Shown: positions 16,934 to 25,581, counted from the first letter of the stretch. The stretch: 64,000 nt of DNA from Acidobacteriaceae bacterium dw_441 (GCA_018449715.1 JAAVVA010000006.1:310001-374000); one strand, 5' to 3'. Numbers and translations: made by a program. Notes: generated by a model from the letters alone, not told the origin.

Positions 16934-17197
16934 ATGCCAGCCATCAAAGTAGGAGTCCGCGAGTTTCGCGAACAGATTACACGGTTCCTCGAATCAGAAA
17001 CGCCGGTTGCAGTGACACGCCGTGGCGTCACACTAGGGGTCTACGTCCCGACACCGCGAAAGACTCGTCAAGCAGAAACTTCAGAGTTGCGCGATGCAGC
17101 AGACAGGCTCGCAGCCGTCCTCTCTGATACCGACGAGGACGAAATCGTCGCAGAGTTCAAGCAAGTGCGGCGCAAAGAGAAGGCAGCAGCTCGCTGA
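16934..17197 (+). CDS. Phd-family antitoxin of a PIN toxin pair
   Basis: An 87-residue antitoxin. Its N-terminal half follows the Phd/YefM pattern, MPAIKVGVREFREQITRFLESETPVAVTRRGVTLGVYVP, which forms a DNA-binding dimer. The acidic, helical C-terminal half (TSELRDAADRLAAVLSDTDEDEIVAEFKQV) would wrap the toxin. ATG at 16934 has GGAGG about 6 bases upstream and the annotated frame extends only 8 codons further. The stop codon overlaps the toxin ATG by one base. The operator-like palindromes upstream suggest autoregulation by the complex. Confidence 0.87.
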   Translation: MPAIKVGVREFREQITRFLESETPVAVTRRGVTLGVYVPTPRKTRQAETSELRDAADRLAAVLSDTDEDEIVAEFKQVRRKEKAAAR

Positions 17198-17640
17198 TGC
17201 TCGTATTGGACGCCAACATCCTTATCAGGGCTGTCCTCGGGAAGCGCGTCCGGCAGTTACTCGAAACGTACGCTGCCCGAGGAGCCCGCTTCTATGCGCC
17301 CGAGGCGGCATTCGCCGATGCAGAGAAGTATCTTCCGGCCCTTCTCAGTAAACGTGGAAAGCCAGTTGAGGACCTGCCCGCCGCCATCGAATACTTGCGG
17401 TCGCTTGTCGAGGCAATGAGTAGCGACACCTTCGCCGGGTATGAGACGGCAGCGCGGCAGCGGTTGCGCGGTCGGGACGAAGAGGACTGGCCGATCGTGG
17501 CCGCCGCACTCAGTCTGGCGTGTGGCATCTGGACAGAGGATACGGATTTCTTCGGAGCGGGAGTCGTTGTTTGGACTACGGATCGGGTGGAACTCTTCCT
17601 CAGCGCCATTGCTGAATCGCCGATATCAGAGGACGAATAG
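17197..17640 (+). CDS. PIN-domain toxin ribonuclease (VapC-like)
   Basis: A 147-residue PIN-domain protein, expected to cleave RNA using Mg2+ bound by four acidic residues. The first aspartate is in MLVLDANILIRA (D5), a conserved acid pair follows in the middle part (APEAAFADAEK), and the RDEEDWPIVAAALSL and IWTEDTDFFGAG motifs hold the last acids. The gene overlaps its antitoxin by one base, a translationally coupled pair. VapC-like toxins usually cut initiator tRNA or other tRNAs, but the specific target here cannot be inferred. The pair may stabilise the island. Confidence 0.87.
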   Translation: MLVLDANILIRAVLGKRVRQLLETYAARGARFYAPEAAFADAEKYLPALLSKRGKPVEDLPAAIEYLRSLVEAMSSDTFAGYETAARQRLRGRDEEDWPIVAAALSLACGIWTEDTDFFGAGVVVWTTDRVELFLSAIAESPISEDE

Positions 17641-17936
17641 AACGAATCGCAACCACTTCCGCCACGGTTGTGATGGAACGGTCACGCACCGCATCAAAAA
17701 CAGCGTGTGCGGCCTCCCGACCGAGCCGAGTCTTGAGCTCTTCGAGCCCTTCCACTCCGGCATGTGCAGCGGATGTTTAGACCGAATACGATTGACGAAG
17801 TAGCAGGTTTCTTGCGCCTCCATGCGGACGCTCGCGTAGCCCACAATATTTCTGATCGGGATTGAGAAGGTCGGGGCCTGTGAATCCTGTTTCGTCACTA
17901 AAGATCTGCTCCATGCTTTCCTTTCCGCTACACCCC
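17641..17936. other. Intergenic region between the toxin and the HEPN-like cluster
   Basis: These 296 bases contain overlapping open frames on both strands, of which the longest (17626-17946, minus) has no recognisable domain and no good ribosome-binding site. I do not annotate a gene. The region separates convergent transcription units: the TA pair from the left and the three-gene operon from the right. Confidence 0.4.
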
Positions 17937-19001
17937 TTAATACCAATCAGGAATTCTTTGAGAGAAAAATGACTGGTGCGCCTCCGCTCCAATGTCAATC
18001 GGTGATCCCCATGTCGCTTGACGTTGATTGGCTCGGCGTGCCCAGAACTCTTCAACCTTCGTTTCAGTTGAAAACGTCGAGAGCAGGGCGTCGCTCATGA
18101 GTATGCGCTCATAGATCGAACTTGCGAGAATTTCCGCTTGCAACGCCCTAAATCCGAACACCTCACTTTCGTGGACGCCACGGACTTGTCGAATGGCAGG
18201 CGTGACATCCTTGATGTGCTCGACGCTGCTTCGTATGTCGTAAAGCTGGCGTAGAAAGTTCTCACTCGACTTTCCGGCACCAATCATTGTTTGGCCCCGA
18301 TGAATGAAGGTAGGGGTGATGTCTCGCCAGGCACGCTTCAGGCTTTTTTTGGTCTTCGCATCGCGTTTTCTGGCGATCGTGCATTTGAGGACGGCTTCCG
18401 TTGCGCGCACGAAGGCATGAAGTCTTTCCGTCCACTCTTCGCCTTCCTGGACTCCGCGAATCCACACGTTGAAGCCCTTGCGCAATCGTCGATACAGCCG
18501 ATGCGGCACGTGGGTGTACATCAATTCAAGACTCGCGAGGATCTTCGTTGCCTTTTGGAGATCGGCAGACTCTATCGCTCTGTTTTTCCGGTAGAAGGGC
18601 TTGAAGCAAGGCGTGAGTCCGGGACGGATCGGGCCAACATGCATTCCACCGCCGTGATACTTTTCTCCCCCGACCATCAACATCGCATCGTTGTATCCGC
18701 AGCCGAGCAAGACCAGCGCATGATGGAACAGGCGGACGCGGTTGTCGAGAGATTGTGGAAGTGGAATCTCGTTCAAGGAGCGTGTGCGGCTGTCGGTCAC
18801 GACTGTGATGTAGAGCGAGCTTTCTCGAAAGGAGTTTGCTTGGATAGTGCCAAGCCACTCGACCCAATGCGGCTCAAGCTCAAGCGCGTCATGTTTGTTA
18901 CTGACGAAGAGCCCAGGACCGAGCTGGTACTCCTGTCTCGTTTGCAGACGCGGTCCGTTGAGCGCGAGACAACAGAAATGCGAGCCGTTCGGGATGTCCA
19001 T
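17937..19001 (-). CDS. Unrecognised protein with a HEPN-like R-x4-H motif (third gene of cluster)
   Basis: A 354-residue protein not matching a family I can name. Residues 180-265 resemble ApeA/HEPN-type helical nuclease domains: an acidic helix (EEWTERLHAFVRATEAVLK), basic stretch (RKRDAKTKKSLKRAWRD) and the motif LYDIRSSVEHI, in which R257 and H262 form the R-x4-H signature of HEPN RNases. The N-terminal half (about 1-150) is a separate alpha/beta part rich in WLGTIQANS and LLGCGYNDAMLMVGGEKYHG, with no TM segment. It is 24 bases downstream of the next gene in the operon. A nuclease role is inference from the motif only. Confidence 0.62.
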   Translation of the reverse strand: MDIPNGSHFCCLALNGPRLQTRQEYQLGPGLFVSNKHDALELEPHWVEWLGTIQANSFRESSLYITVVTDSRTRSLNEIPLPQSLDNRVRLFHHALVLLGCGYNDAMLMVGGEKYHGGGMHVGPIRPGLTPCFKPFYRKNRAIESADLQKATKILASLELMYTHVPHRLYRRLRKGFNVWIRGVQEGEEWTERLHAFVRATEAVLKCTIARKRDAKTKKSLKRAWRDITPTFIHRGQTMIGAGKSSENFLRQLYDIRSSVEHIKDVTPAIRQVRGVHESEVFGFRALQAEILASSIYERILMSDALLSTFSTETKVEEFWARRANQRQATWGSPIDIGAEAHQSFFSQRIPDWY

Positions 19002-19025
19002 TAAAGCACCTCATGCCATGTTGAT

Positions 19026-19949
19026 CTAACCGAGTCGCCCTTCCGCCTTCAGGCGTTCGAACTTGCGTAGATAGGGCTTCCAACGATCTATTCGAACAAG
19101 CACCTGTACCGCTTCCTCGCGCGACGCAAGACCGATGCGATATCTGTCAGTGACAAGGTAATTGAGTATGGACTGAGCGCTGTTGCGTGCTGCAGTTCGA
19201 ATCGGCTCCTCTGCGAGCAAGGAGTAGTACGCGGCCATCGCAACCATCCCGTTTTCACCAAGGAAGCCCATGAGCTGCGTATCCGCATCATCGGCAATCC
19301 TGCGGCAGATTTCGCTGGCCAAGATCGCGTGTCGGGGCAGTAGCGGGAGATCTTCGCCCAATACGACCGCAGGAAGAGCGGGAATTTTCTTGCCCCGCGG
19401 TCCCTTCCAAGCCTCCACACACGCCTGAAGTTTTTCATTGCTGGAATACCGGCTGAGATCCTTGCTGACTCTTCCGGACCGATGAACGACGCAGTTTCGA
19501 ACCTTGACGAAATAGTCATAGAAAGGTTCAACGGCATTCAGTGTGTCTTTGCGAAAACGGAGTTGCGAATACAGAGCCTTTGGGGACAACCCTTCCGTTT
19601 CTTCATCGCTTTCTGCGTTCTTTTGCACTGGCTGCCCGGTGAGCGCCGCAAACCTGTCGTGCTCTGCTTTCACGCCGACGCAGAAGTCTTCTAGCAGCGT
19701 GACGATATGTACGACTCCCATTTGCGCGAGAAGCCGCTTCGCGGGCAAAACGCTCTTTCCGGGTTGGTTCCATAGGTTGTCACCGAACGGCTCACCGTCC
19801 GTCGGCAGCTTGACCGGACCAGCAGAAGTCCGTTGCTGCTGGCGCACGTAGGCGAGACCGGCGACGGTAATGCGCATCGTTCGGTCGAACTCTTCGCTTC
19901 GCCGGTGATACTGATGAAAGGGTTCGGTATTGGCGTTTGTGAGATTCAA
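19026..19949 (-). CDS. Unrecognised HEPN-like protein (second gene of cluster)
   Basis: A 307-residue helical protein. A middle helix pair holds ALYSQLRFRKDTLNAVEPFYDYFVKVRNCVVHRSGR, where R151 and H156 form an R-x4-H motif placed at the end of a helix, as in HEPN domains. The first 90 residues contain a hydrophobic helix (LLAQMGVVHIVTLLEDFCVGV) followed by a variable acidic loop. The C-terminal half is helical and positively charged near the end (IDRWKPYLRKFERLK). It lies 16 bases after the first gene and 24 before the third. The HEPN assignment is inference from the motif and helix pattern. I do not recognise the family. Confidence 0.6.
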   Translation of the reverse strand: MNLTNANTEPFHQYHRRSEEFDRTMRITVAGLAYVRQQQRTSAGPVKLPTDGEPFGDNLWNQPGKSVLPAKRLLAQMGVVHIVTLLEDFCVGVKAEHDRFAALTGQPVQKNAESDEETEGLSPKALYSQLRFRKDTLNAVEPFYDYFVKVRNCVVHRSGRVSKDLSRYSSNEKLQACVEAWKGPRGKKIPALPAVVLGEDLPLLPRHAILASEICRRIADDADTQLMGFLGENGMVAMAAYYSLLAEEPIRTAARNSAQSILNYLVTDRYRIGLASREEAVQVLVRIDRWKPYLRKFERLKAEGRLG

Positions 19950-19965
19950 GGCACCGACCTTCCGC

Positions 19966-20742
19966 TTAGACTTGTTTGCCGGCTTCCGCCAGCTCTGCAG
20001 GGGTGCGGATAAAGGCTAGGAAAGTATCTGCGAGCGGTGTCGTTCTCTTGCTGACCATTCCTTGCGCTGACATAGAAGTGTGAAGAAAGCTGTTCCCGCT
20101 CAGTAGCCCTCGCGCGTTCAGGTCGGCGGAAATCTGATCGTAGAACTCGCGTTTACCGTTGAGTTCGGGATAGTAGTCCTCGAGAACTTGTGCTCCACCG
20201 CCGATGTAGTAGTTCGTTTTGATCCCTTTCGCGGCCAACATCTCGCCAGGAGCTTGAAAGAGAACAAGGAAGCGGATGTGCCAGATGGTCAACTCTGCAA
20301 TGTAGCGGAGGAATATCTGCTGCTGGTCCTCATCTGTGGAGCGCTTCAGCGCGATATTGAGCAATGCATTGCGTAAGACTTCATGCTTTTCCTGTCTGTG
20401 AGTCCCGATCGCAGTTTTGGAGGCCTCGATCACTGCAGACACAAAGACTTCGTCTCCACAAAGATCGGCCACGTGGAAGCTTTCGACCTTATCTTCCAAT
20501 TGCTCAAGCGCGCCTGCGAGTTCTTTGAACCATTCATCGCGGCGACGAGCTACCGAGGGCGCCAGTACCATCGAAAGCACCTCCGTCGCAGACCCACCAA
20601 CCAACGGGATAGCTGCCACGGCGGCGCGTGCCGCCCCCAAAGCGAGATCGCTTCCCGTTGGCTCAGGATATTGCTCAGCACGGCTAGAAAAGAGTTTGAT
20701 CGGAAGTTCGGACATCGGCAGTTGAGCTCTTTCTGACAACAA
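19966..20742 (-). CDS. Unrecognised protein with a Gly/Ala-rich hydrophobic segment (first gene of cluster)
   Basis: A protein of 258 residues (TTG start 20742) or 249 (ATG at 20715; no strong ribosome-binding site favours either). Residues 31-64 form a Gly/Ala-rich hydrophobic segment (LALGAARAAVAAIPLVGGSA then EVLSMVLAPSVA) followed by a basic-aromatic helix RRRDEWFKELAGALEQLEDK. This is the pattern of a membrane-active or signalling helix. The C-terminal 200 residues are helical with an SGNSFLHTSMSA motif. It heads a three-gene operon; a promoter probably lies in the 152-base divergent gap before 20895. Function unknown. Confidence 0.58.
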   Translation of the reverse strand: MLSERAQLPMSELPIKLFSSRAEQYPEPTGSDLALGAARAAVAAIPLVGGSATEVLSMVLAPSVARRRDEWFKELAGALEQLEDKVESFHVADLCGDEVFVSAVIEASKTAIGTHRQEKHEVLRNALLNIALKRSTDEDQQQIFLRYIAELTIWHIRFLVLFQAPGEMLAAKGIKTNYYIGGGAQVLEDYYPELNGKREFYDQISADLNARGLLSGNSFLHTSMSAQGMVSKRTTPLADTFLAFIRTPAELAEAGKQV

Positions 20743-20894
20743 TCTACCTAGAGATCATTCTCTCAAACCTCATTGTGAAGTGCAGGAAGATATTCCCAGC
20801 CTTAGTCAGTCCTGATAAGGCGGCATGTCGGAAATGATGTTTGATTGCTTACGCTATCGCGTATATCAGAGCTAATCCTGAGTATCCTTTCACT

Positions 20895-21620
20895 ATGTCG
20901 GAACAAGCACCGAATCGTCGAATAGAAATCACGCGCGAAGCGATGCGAAGTGCGGCGAACGACCCAGAGCAAATCGAAGCGCGAATCGCACTTGCGAAGT
21001 TCACTGCTCAAGTCTTCGACAGAGTAGGCACTTTACTCCACCTGTCCGGACACATTGTTGGACCGGACAGAAAATCTGGGGCATCACCATTCGGTTACGG
21101 TTCTGATGAGACCGTTGCTATCGCACTTCTACTCCGAATCGCAGCCGAGTTAATTGGGGCAAGCAACGATTTGTTCATGAACGGGAAGGCTTATGCGGCA
21201 GCCGCTTTGATTCGTCAGATGGTAGAAGTTGAGTATCTGGCGTGGGCTTTTGAAACTCGGAATCATGACGCCGAACGATGGCTGCGGAGCAGCAAAGACG
21301 AAAGGCAGGAATTTTTCACACCTGCGAAACTTAGGAAGGCTGCTGGAGACCGGTTTCGGAGCAAAGATTATGGATACCACTGTGAGTTGGGTGGTCATCC
21401 CGTCCCGACCTCAGCGATTCTTCTAGATGGAGAAGCTTCGATCTCCCAAATGCTCCTGTCCGATTTACTCGGACATGCTGGCCGCATCTGGGATCACCTG
21501 ATAGGTTGGGCGCGCTTGCAGAATGAAGGCTTCGTCCTTGAACCTGCCGCTGAAATGAGTGCCAAGTTTGCTGAGTGGAAATCCAAAGATACCCTCGTAG
21601 ACCTGCCTCCTCCACCATAG
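20895..21620 (+). CDS. Hypothetical protein, possibly DUF5677/HEPN-related
   Basis: A 241-residue soluble helical protein divergent from the three-gene operon, with a 152-base spacer between starts. It carries a long helical repeat region (TVAIALLLRIAAELIGASNDLFMNGKAYAAAALIRQMVEVEYLAWAF) followed by DYGYHCELGGHPVP near residues 158-171, the layout of DUF5677-type proteins in which a conserved Tyr/His pair ends the helical bundle. ATG at 20895 is preferred over an upstream in-frame ATG at 20841, since the extra 18 residues look unrelated. No nuclease motif is complete. It may be a partner or regulator of the adjacent HEPN-like operon; that is a guess from position. Confidence 0.55.
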   Translation: MSEQAPNRRIEITREAMRSAANDPEQIEARIALAKFTAQVFDRVGTLLHLSGHIVGPDRKSGASPFGYGSDETVAIALLLRIAAELIGASNDLFMNGKAYAAAALIRQMVEVEYLAWAFETRNHDAERWLRSSKDERQEFFTPAKLRKAAGDRFRSKDYGYHCELGGHPVPTSAILLDGEASISQMLLSDLLGHAGRIWDHLIGWARLQNEGFVLEPAAEMSAKFAEWKSKDTLVDLPPPP

Positions 21621-21844
21621 TCCTGCAGATGAATCGGCACCTAATGGAAGTATGCCTCTTCACCCGCACAGAGAGTGTAGAAGGGTCAACTTGGCCCACA
21701 TCGGTTCTTGGCTGTCGGCTTGTCGTGACCGAATTGCTCGTCCACTGCTACTAACGGTGCCTGCTGCGGCGACACGGCTGCTTCAGTGGTGAAATAGGCC
21801 TCTTTATGCCGACCCGAAACCCAAGGCTGGGCAGAGGTCATTAG

Positions 21845-21880
21845 GGCAGAGGACGTGGGTTCAATAAGGGTTCAATAGGC
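21845..21880 (+). repeat. Island-end element, right copy (36 bp)
   Basis: GGCAGAGGACGTGGGT followed by tandem GGGTTCAATAA and GGGTTCAATAG. About 30 of 36 bases match the left copy at 7121-7156, in direct orientation. It lies 79 bases inside attR. A nearby truncated copy of GGCAGAGGTCA at 21830 suggests further tRNA-derived remnants. Confidence 0.68.
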
Positions 21881-21958
21881 GTTCCTTACCGTTCCTCAGG
21901 GCTCCAAAAGTGCCAGCCGTTGGCCCCTGTTTCCAATCAGTTACGGTCTTCTGGTGCT

Positions 21959-22004
21959 CTGTCACGGCAGAGGTCGCGGGTTCGAGCCCCGTCGTCCCCG
22001 CCAT
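21959..22004 (+). repeat. Island attachment site attR (46-bp partial copy of tRNA-Asp)
   Basis: An exact 46-base direct repeat of 7037-7082 with no 5' tRNA half upstream, so it is not a functional gene. Together with the intact tRNA it defines an insertion of about 14.9 kb. The native terminator of the tRNA transcript was displaced to the far side (22058). Confidence 0.95.
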
Positions 22005-22057
22005 AAACTAAAGTTTATGGCACGATAATTAAGATTCAGTCCATAGGACCACAGAAG

Positions 22058-22083
22058 GGCGCTGAGAAAACTCAGCGCCTTTC
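22058..22083 (+). terminator. Rho-independent terminator right of attR
   Basis: GGCGCTGAG-AAAA-CTCAGCGCC followed by TTTCTACTG. It lies 54 bases after the tRNA fragment, where the tRNA-Asp transcript would have ended before island insertion. Confidence 0.85.
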
Positions 22084-22108
22084 TACTGTTTAGAAGTAGC
22101 ACTCAACA

Positions 22109-22144
22109 AAGAACCGGATGCGCCTTACGGCGCATCCGGTTCTT
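22109..22144. terminator. Strong hairpin terminator at the end of the TonB receptor operon
   Basis: A 16-bp perfect stem (AAGAACCGGATGCGCC with GGCGCATCCGGTTCTT) around the loop TTAC. Reading on the minus strand, it follows the receptor stop at 22160 by about 15 bases; the flanking AAC/GTT-rich bases give a modest U tract on that strand. Confidence 0.85.
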
Positions 22145-22159
22145 CAGTTGGAAGAAGAG

Positions 22160-25100
22160 TTAGAAAGAAGCTCGCAGAGCGAACTGGATCTGTCGCTGCG
22201 CATTGGGGTTGATCAGGTTTGAGATCAGCCCCGCTCCAGAGACAATACCTGTCGCCGAAAGCACGGTTGCGTTCGGCTCTCCATAGTTCGGGTGGTTGAG
22301 GATGTTGAACATCTCCGTGCGGAACTGCAACGCCCCCGCATCTCCAAGCCAGCGCAGCTTCGTATCCTTCACGACGGAAAAGTCGAGGTTCACGTAATCC
22401 GGTCCACGCAGCGAGTTGCGGCCAACGTTGCCAAGATATCCCGCCGGAGCCAGCGTATACATGTGTGGATTGAAGTACTGCGTCGTTCCATGCTGAATGA
22501 CCTTCGAGCGATCAAAGATCACCGCGTTCGGGTCCAGTGCTTTCGCTGAAGTCAGGTTGGCCTCCGTCACATACGACGGACGCTCCGCGCCGATTCCATT
22601 GTTCACCCCAGAGCGCGAGTTGTTGAAGCTGACCTGCGGCGTGAACGGCAGGCCGCTCTGCGCGGTGAAGATCGACGAAACCCACCATCCACCCAGCAGC
22701 GTCTTCTGACGCGAAGGCGTGGGCAGGTGATAGATCGCATTCAGACGGAGGTTATGCGGCGTATCGAAGACCGAAGAGCTCCGGTCCCAGCGTGAGTTGT
22801 AAGGATTCGGAGACTGCAGAGGCGACGCAGCCGTCTCCGCGATCACAATCGCCTGACCATTGTCGATAAGACGCGACCACGTATACGAGGCCTGGAACTG
22901 CACCTTGTTACGGATATTCCCGGTCACCTGGGTCTGCAGCGCGTGGTAGCTCGACTCCGCCGTTGATTCTGACTGAAGAATCGAGGCGAAGTTCGGGTTG
23001 AGACGCGTTCCCCCCGGAGCCCAGTACGGAACGCCATCCGTAATCTGCGTGGCCTTGTTCGGGTTCACTTCGGAGTTTCGCATCAGGTGTACGCCACGTG
23101 TTCCGACATACGCAACCGTTAAGGTTGCAGATGCAGGAAGCTGCTGCTGTACCGACGCAGTCCAGCTATCGAGGTACGGCTGCTTCAGGCGGTACTGGAT
23201 CGGTTGCACCGAGGGGCGAACCACCGAATCCGGAGTCGGGAACGGAATGGTCGCCGTGCCAGCGGCGTTGGCCGCAAGCGATGTGACCGGCAGACCGAGC
23301 TTCCAGGTCGCGGCAGCCTGCCCCGTAAACGAAGGAGCAACGACCGAGCTAAACGGAGGCGTTGCGGTCGAGACATTGATGTAGGACTGCGGCAGCGGCG
23401 TCTGATCGTAGAGCTGCACAAAGCTGGCGCGCACAGCGGTCTTTCCATCTCCGCGCACATCCCACGCCAGTCCAACACGCGGGCTCAGGTTCCACAGGGA
23501 GACATTCTTGCGGATCATATTGCCCGCCTGAAACGAGGTCTGCGTGGGATCGACGAACGGAGATTCCAGCCACGACTGGCGTCCGCTCGTCTCATCCGGC
23601 CTCGACCACGGCTCATACCGCAGTCCCAGGTTGATCGTAAGGTTCTTGCGAATTTTCCAGTCGTCGCGCACGTAAAAGGCATACTCGTTCTGCGCGAAGG
23701 CGCGCGGATTGAGCGGGCCGGAAGCGCGGAAGGTGAACGAAGAGGGGTCGCCCGTAAAGAGCGAAACGAAGCTCGGGAAGGTGAAGATACCGCGCTGATT
23801 GACGGGCGAGGAGATGCTCGGCACATCGCGGTTGTACATCACACCGGCCTTGATCTCGTGGGCTCCATGCGTGTATAGCAGATCGTCGCGGAAGCTGTAG
23901 AAGAGCTTGCGCTGAAAGTTGTTCGAAACGCAGGCACCGTAGTTCGTGATGCCCGGAACCGTCAACGTACCCATGCCGAGTCCTACGTTGAGGATCGACG
24001 AACCACTGGGAACATCCGCCGAGCATGTGATGTTGATCGTGATGCCCGTGTACGAGAAACCTGCGGTATTCAATAGCGACGGGGAAAAGACGTGCGTCTC
24101 GGAAACTGTTCCGAGGTCGCCGCGGCTCTTTCCGTTCTGATAGAAGTAGGGCCAGCCATAGTTGGTCGAGGGCTGCGTCGCCTTGTCGATCGTGTAGCGG
24201 AAGAACGCGGAATCCTTCGACGAGAAGGTGTAATCGACACGCGCCTGTCCGTAATAGTCGTCCTGATGCTGCGGGAAAACATAGGTAAACTGCGATGGGT
24301 TGGTCGCCGAGTAGCTGACGAGCGAGGTCGACGGACGAAGATCGCTGAGCACCTTCGCGGTCACATCGTTCACCGTGATGCTGGGCGTCGATGCCGGAAG
24401 CTGGAGTTGCGGGCACTCCTGATTCGTCAGCTTTGTTCCTCCAGCAACGACGCATCCCGGTCCAATGGTGGTCTGGGTCGTGGGAACAGGCTGGGCAGCC
24501 TTGAGCGCTTCAAAGACCGCGTTGAAGAAGAACTTGTCCTTCAGGATCGGTCCTCCGACGGAGGCTCCGAACTGGTTGCGGCGGAACGCCTGCTTAGGCT
24601 GCGTCGGCTGCAGCAGGGTGTACTTGGCGTCCAGCGCGCTGTTGCGAAGATACTCGAAGACATCGCCGTGGAACTGGTTCGATCCACCGCGGCTGGCGAT
24701 CACCACCTGTGCGCCGAGAGATCCGCCGTACTCCGCAGGAACATACCCGTTGATGACACGAAATTCCTGAATGCCATCGACGCCAAGCGTCGCTCCGACG
24801 ACCGAAGCACCCGCCGCTCCGGAGAGGCTCGTCACCGAGGCCCCATCCAGCAGCTGCGCGTTCGAGCGGATAGGCGCGCCGTTCGAGCTGAACCAGCTTC
24901 CGACCGTGCCGCCGTTCGCCTGCCTGCTCGTGTTCAGCGTGATGCCGGGCTGTAGAAAGACCAGGTCAACATAGTTCCTTCCGTTCAGCGGAAGGCTCGC
25001 CACGCGCTGCGGCGAGACATATCCGCCAAGCGTCGGGCTTGACGTATCGACGTCCGAGGAGCTTGCCTCTACATTGACGTGCTCGGAGATCTCACCAATC

Positions 25101-25456
25101 TCAAGCGACGCATCCTCGACGGTCTGGTGCGCAACCGAGATCGCGACCCCAGGAATCGTAACCGTCTTGAATCCATCGTGCTCGATCCTCAGAGCATACG
25201 AGCCAACCGGCAGCTCGATGAAGCGATAGCGGCCCTCGCTATCGGTCGCCGCAGAGCGAGTGATGCCCGTCTGTTCGTTGACAAGGTTGACTCGCGTATC
25301 AGTCAACACATTGTCGGAAGCGTCGTGAACGACTCCTTCGAGAGAGCCGGTGTTCAACTGGGAGAACGCCCTCGGAGAGAGAGCGGAGAACGACAAAAGA
25401 AACAAAAGAAAAACTCCGGCCAATCGAACTGAGTTTTTCGTGTGTGTGAGTTTCAT
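22160..25456 (-). CDS. TonB-dependent receptor, Oar-like, with carboxypeptidase-regulatory domain
   Basis: A 1098-residue outer membrane protein of the type expanded in Acidobacteriota. A signal peptide (about residues 1-35, LAGVFLLFLLSFSALSPRAFS) is followed by a CarboxypepD_reg-like domain (LEGVVHDASDNVLTDTRVNLVNEQTG..., to about residue 110), then a plug (VASLPLNGRNYVDLVFLQPGI) and a large barrel ending in QIQFALRASF. A classical TonB box is not obvious. ATG at 25456 is chosen because AGGAAAG lies before it and the longer frame lacks a signal peptide. The gene follows the sulfonate-type ABC operon by 126 bases, so it may import sulfur-containing compounds for it. The substrate is inferred from position only. 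Confidence 0.93.
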   Translation of the reverse strand: MKLTHTKNSVRLAGVFLLFLLSFSALSPRAFSQLNTGSLEGVVHDASDNVLTDTRVNLVNEQTGITRSAATDSEGRYRFIELPVGSYALRIEHDGFKTVTIPGVAISVAHQTVEDASLEIGEISEHVNVEASSSDVDTSSPTLGGYVSPQRVASLPLNGRNYVDLVFLQPGITLNTSRQANGGTVGSWFSSNGAPIRSNAQLLDGASVTSLSGAAGASVVGATLGVDGIQEFRVINGYVPAEYGGSLGAQVVIASRGGSNQFHGDVFEYLRNSALDAKYTLLQPTQPKQAFRRNQFGASVGGPILKDKFFFNAVFEALKAAQPVPTTQTTIGPGCVVAGGTKLTNQECPQLQLPASTPSITVNDVTAKVLSDLRPSTSLVSYSATNPSQFTYVFPQHQDDYYGQARVDYTFSSKDSAFFRYTIDKATQPSTNYGWPYFYQNGKSRGDLGTVSETHVFSPSLLNTAGFSYTGITINITCSADVPSGSSILNVGLGMGTLTVPGITNYGACVSNNFQRKLFYSFRDDLLYTHGAHEIKAGVMYNRDVPSISSPVNQRGIFTFPSFVSLFTGDPSSFTFRASGPLNPRAFAQNEYAFYVRDDWKIRKNLTINLGLRYEPWSRPDETSGRQSWLESPFVDPTQTSFQAGNMIRKNVSLWNLSPRVGLAWDVRGDGKTAVRASFVQLYDQTPLPQSYINVSTATPPFSSVVAPSFTGQAAATWKLGLPVTSLAANAAGTATIPFPTPDSVVRPSVQPIQYRLKQPYLDSWTASVQQQLPASATLTVAYVGTRGVHLMRNSEVNPNKATQITDGVPYWAPGGTRLNPNFASILQSESTAESSYHALQTQVTGNIRNKVQFQASYTWSRLIDNGQAIVIAETAASPLQSPNPYNSRWDRSSSVFDTPHNLRLNAIYHLPTPSRQKTLLGGWWVSSIFTAQSGLPFTPQVSFNNSRSGVNNGIGAERPSYVTEANLTSAKALDPNAVIFDRSKVIQHGTTQYFNPHMYTLAPAGYLGNVGRNSLRGPDYVNLDFSVVKDTKLRWLGDAGALQFRTEMFNILNHPNYGEPNATVLSATGIVSGAGLISNLINPNAQRQIQFALRASF

Positions 25457-25581
25457 ACTTTCCTCGTGTTTAGATCGTGATAAGCCATGCGCATTACAGC
25501 CAGGCGCCACGGCGCGTTATTTCTATATGCGGGGGGAATTGCGCCGAAGAACTTAGTCCCGTCAGGCGCGAGAACGATGAA

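Larger units (their letters stand above)
21621..22159. other. Right island end: no gene, att sequences and terminators
   Basis: About 540 bases hold no open frame with coding character. They contain the degenerate island-end element (21845), the 46-bp attR copy of tRNA-Asp (21959), and two terminators (22058 and 22109). The host chromosome resumes at about 22005. Confidence 0.7.

Noticed and set aside
17626-17946. A 106-residue minus-strand ORF
   Set aside because: No family, overlaps the 3' end of the toxin gene antisense, no start signal.
21955-22004. A possible second tRNA-Asp gene
   Set aside because: Only the 3' part is present; no acceptor or D arm upstream, so it is the attR copy.
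23613-24455. A 280-residue minus-strand open frame
   Set aside because: Out-of-frame shadow of the TonB receptor at 22160-25456.
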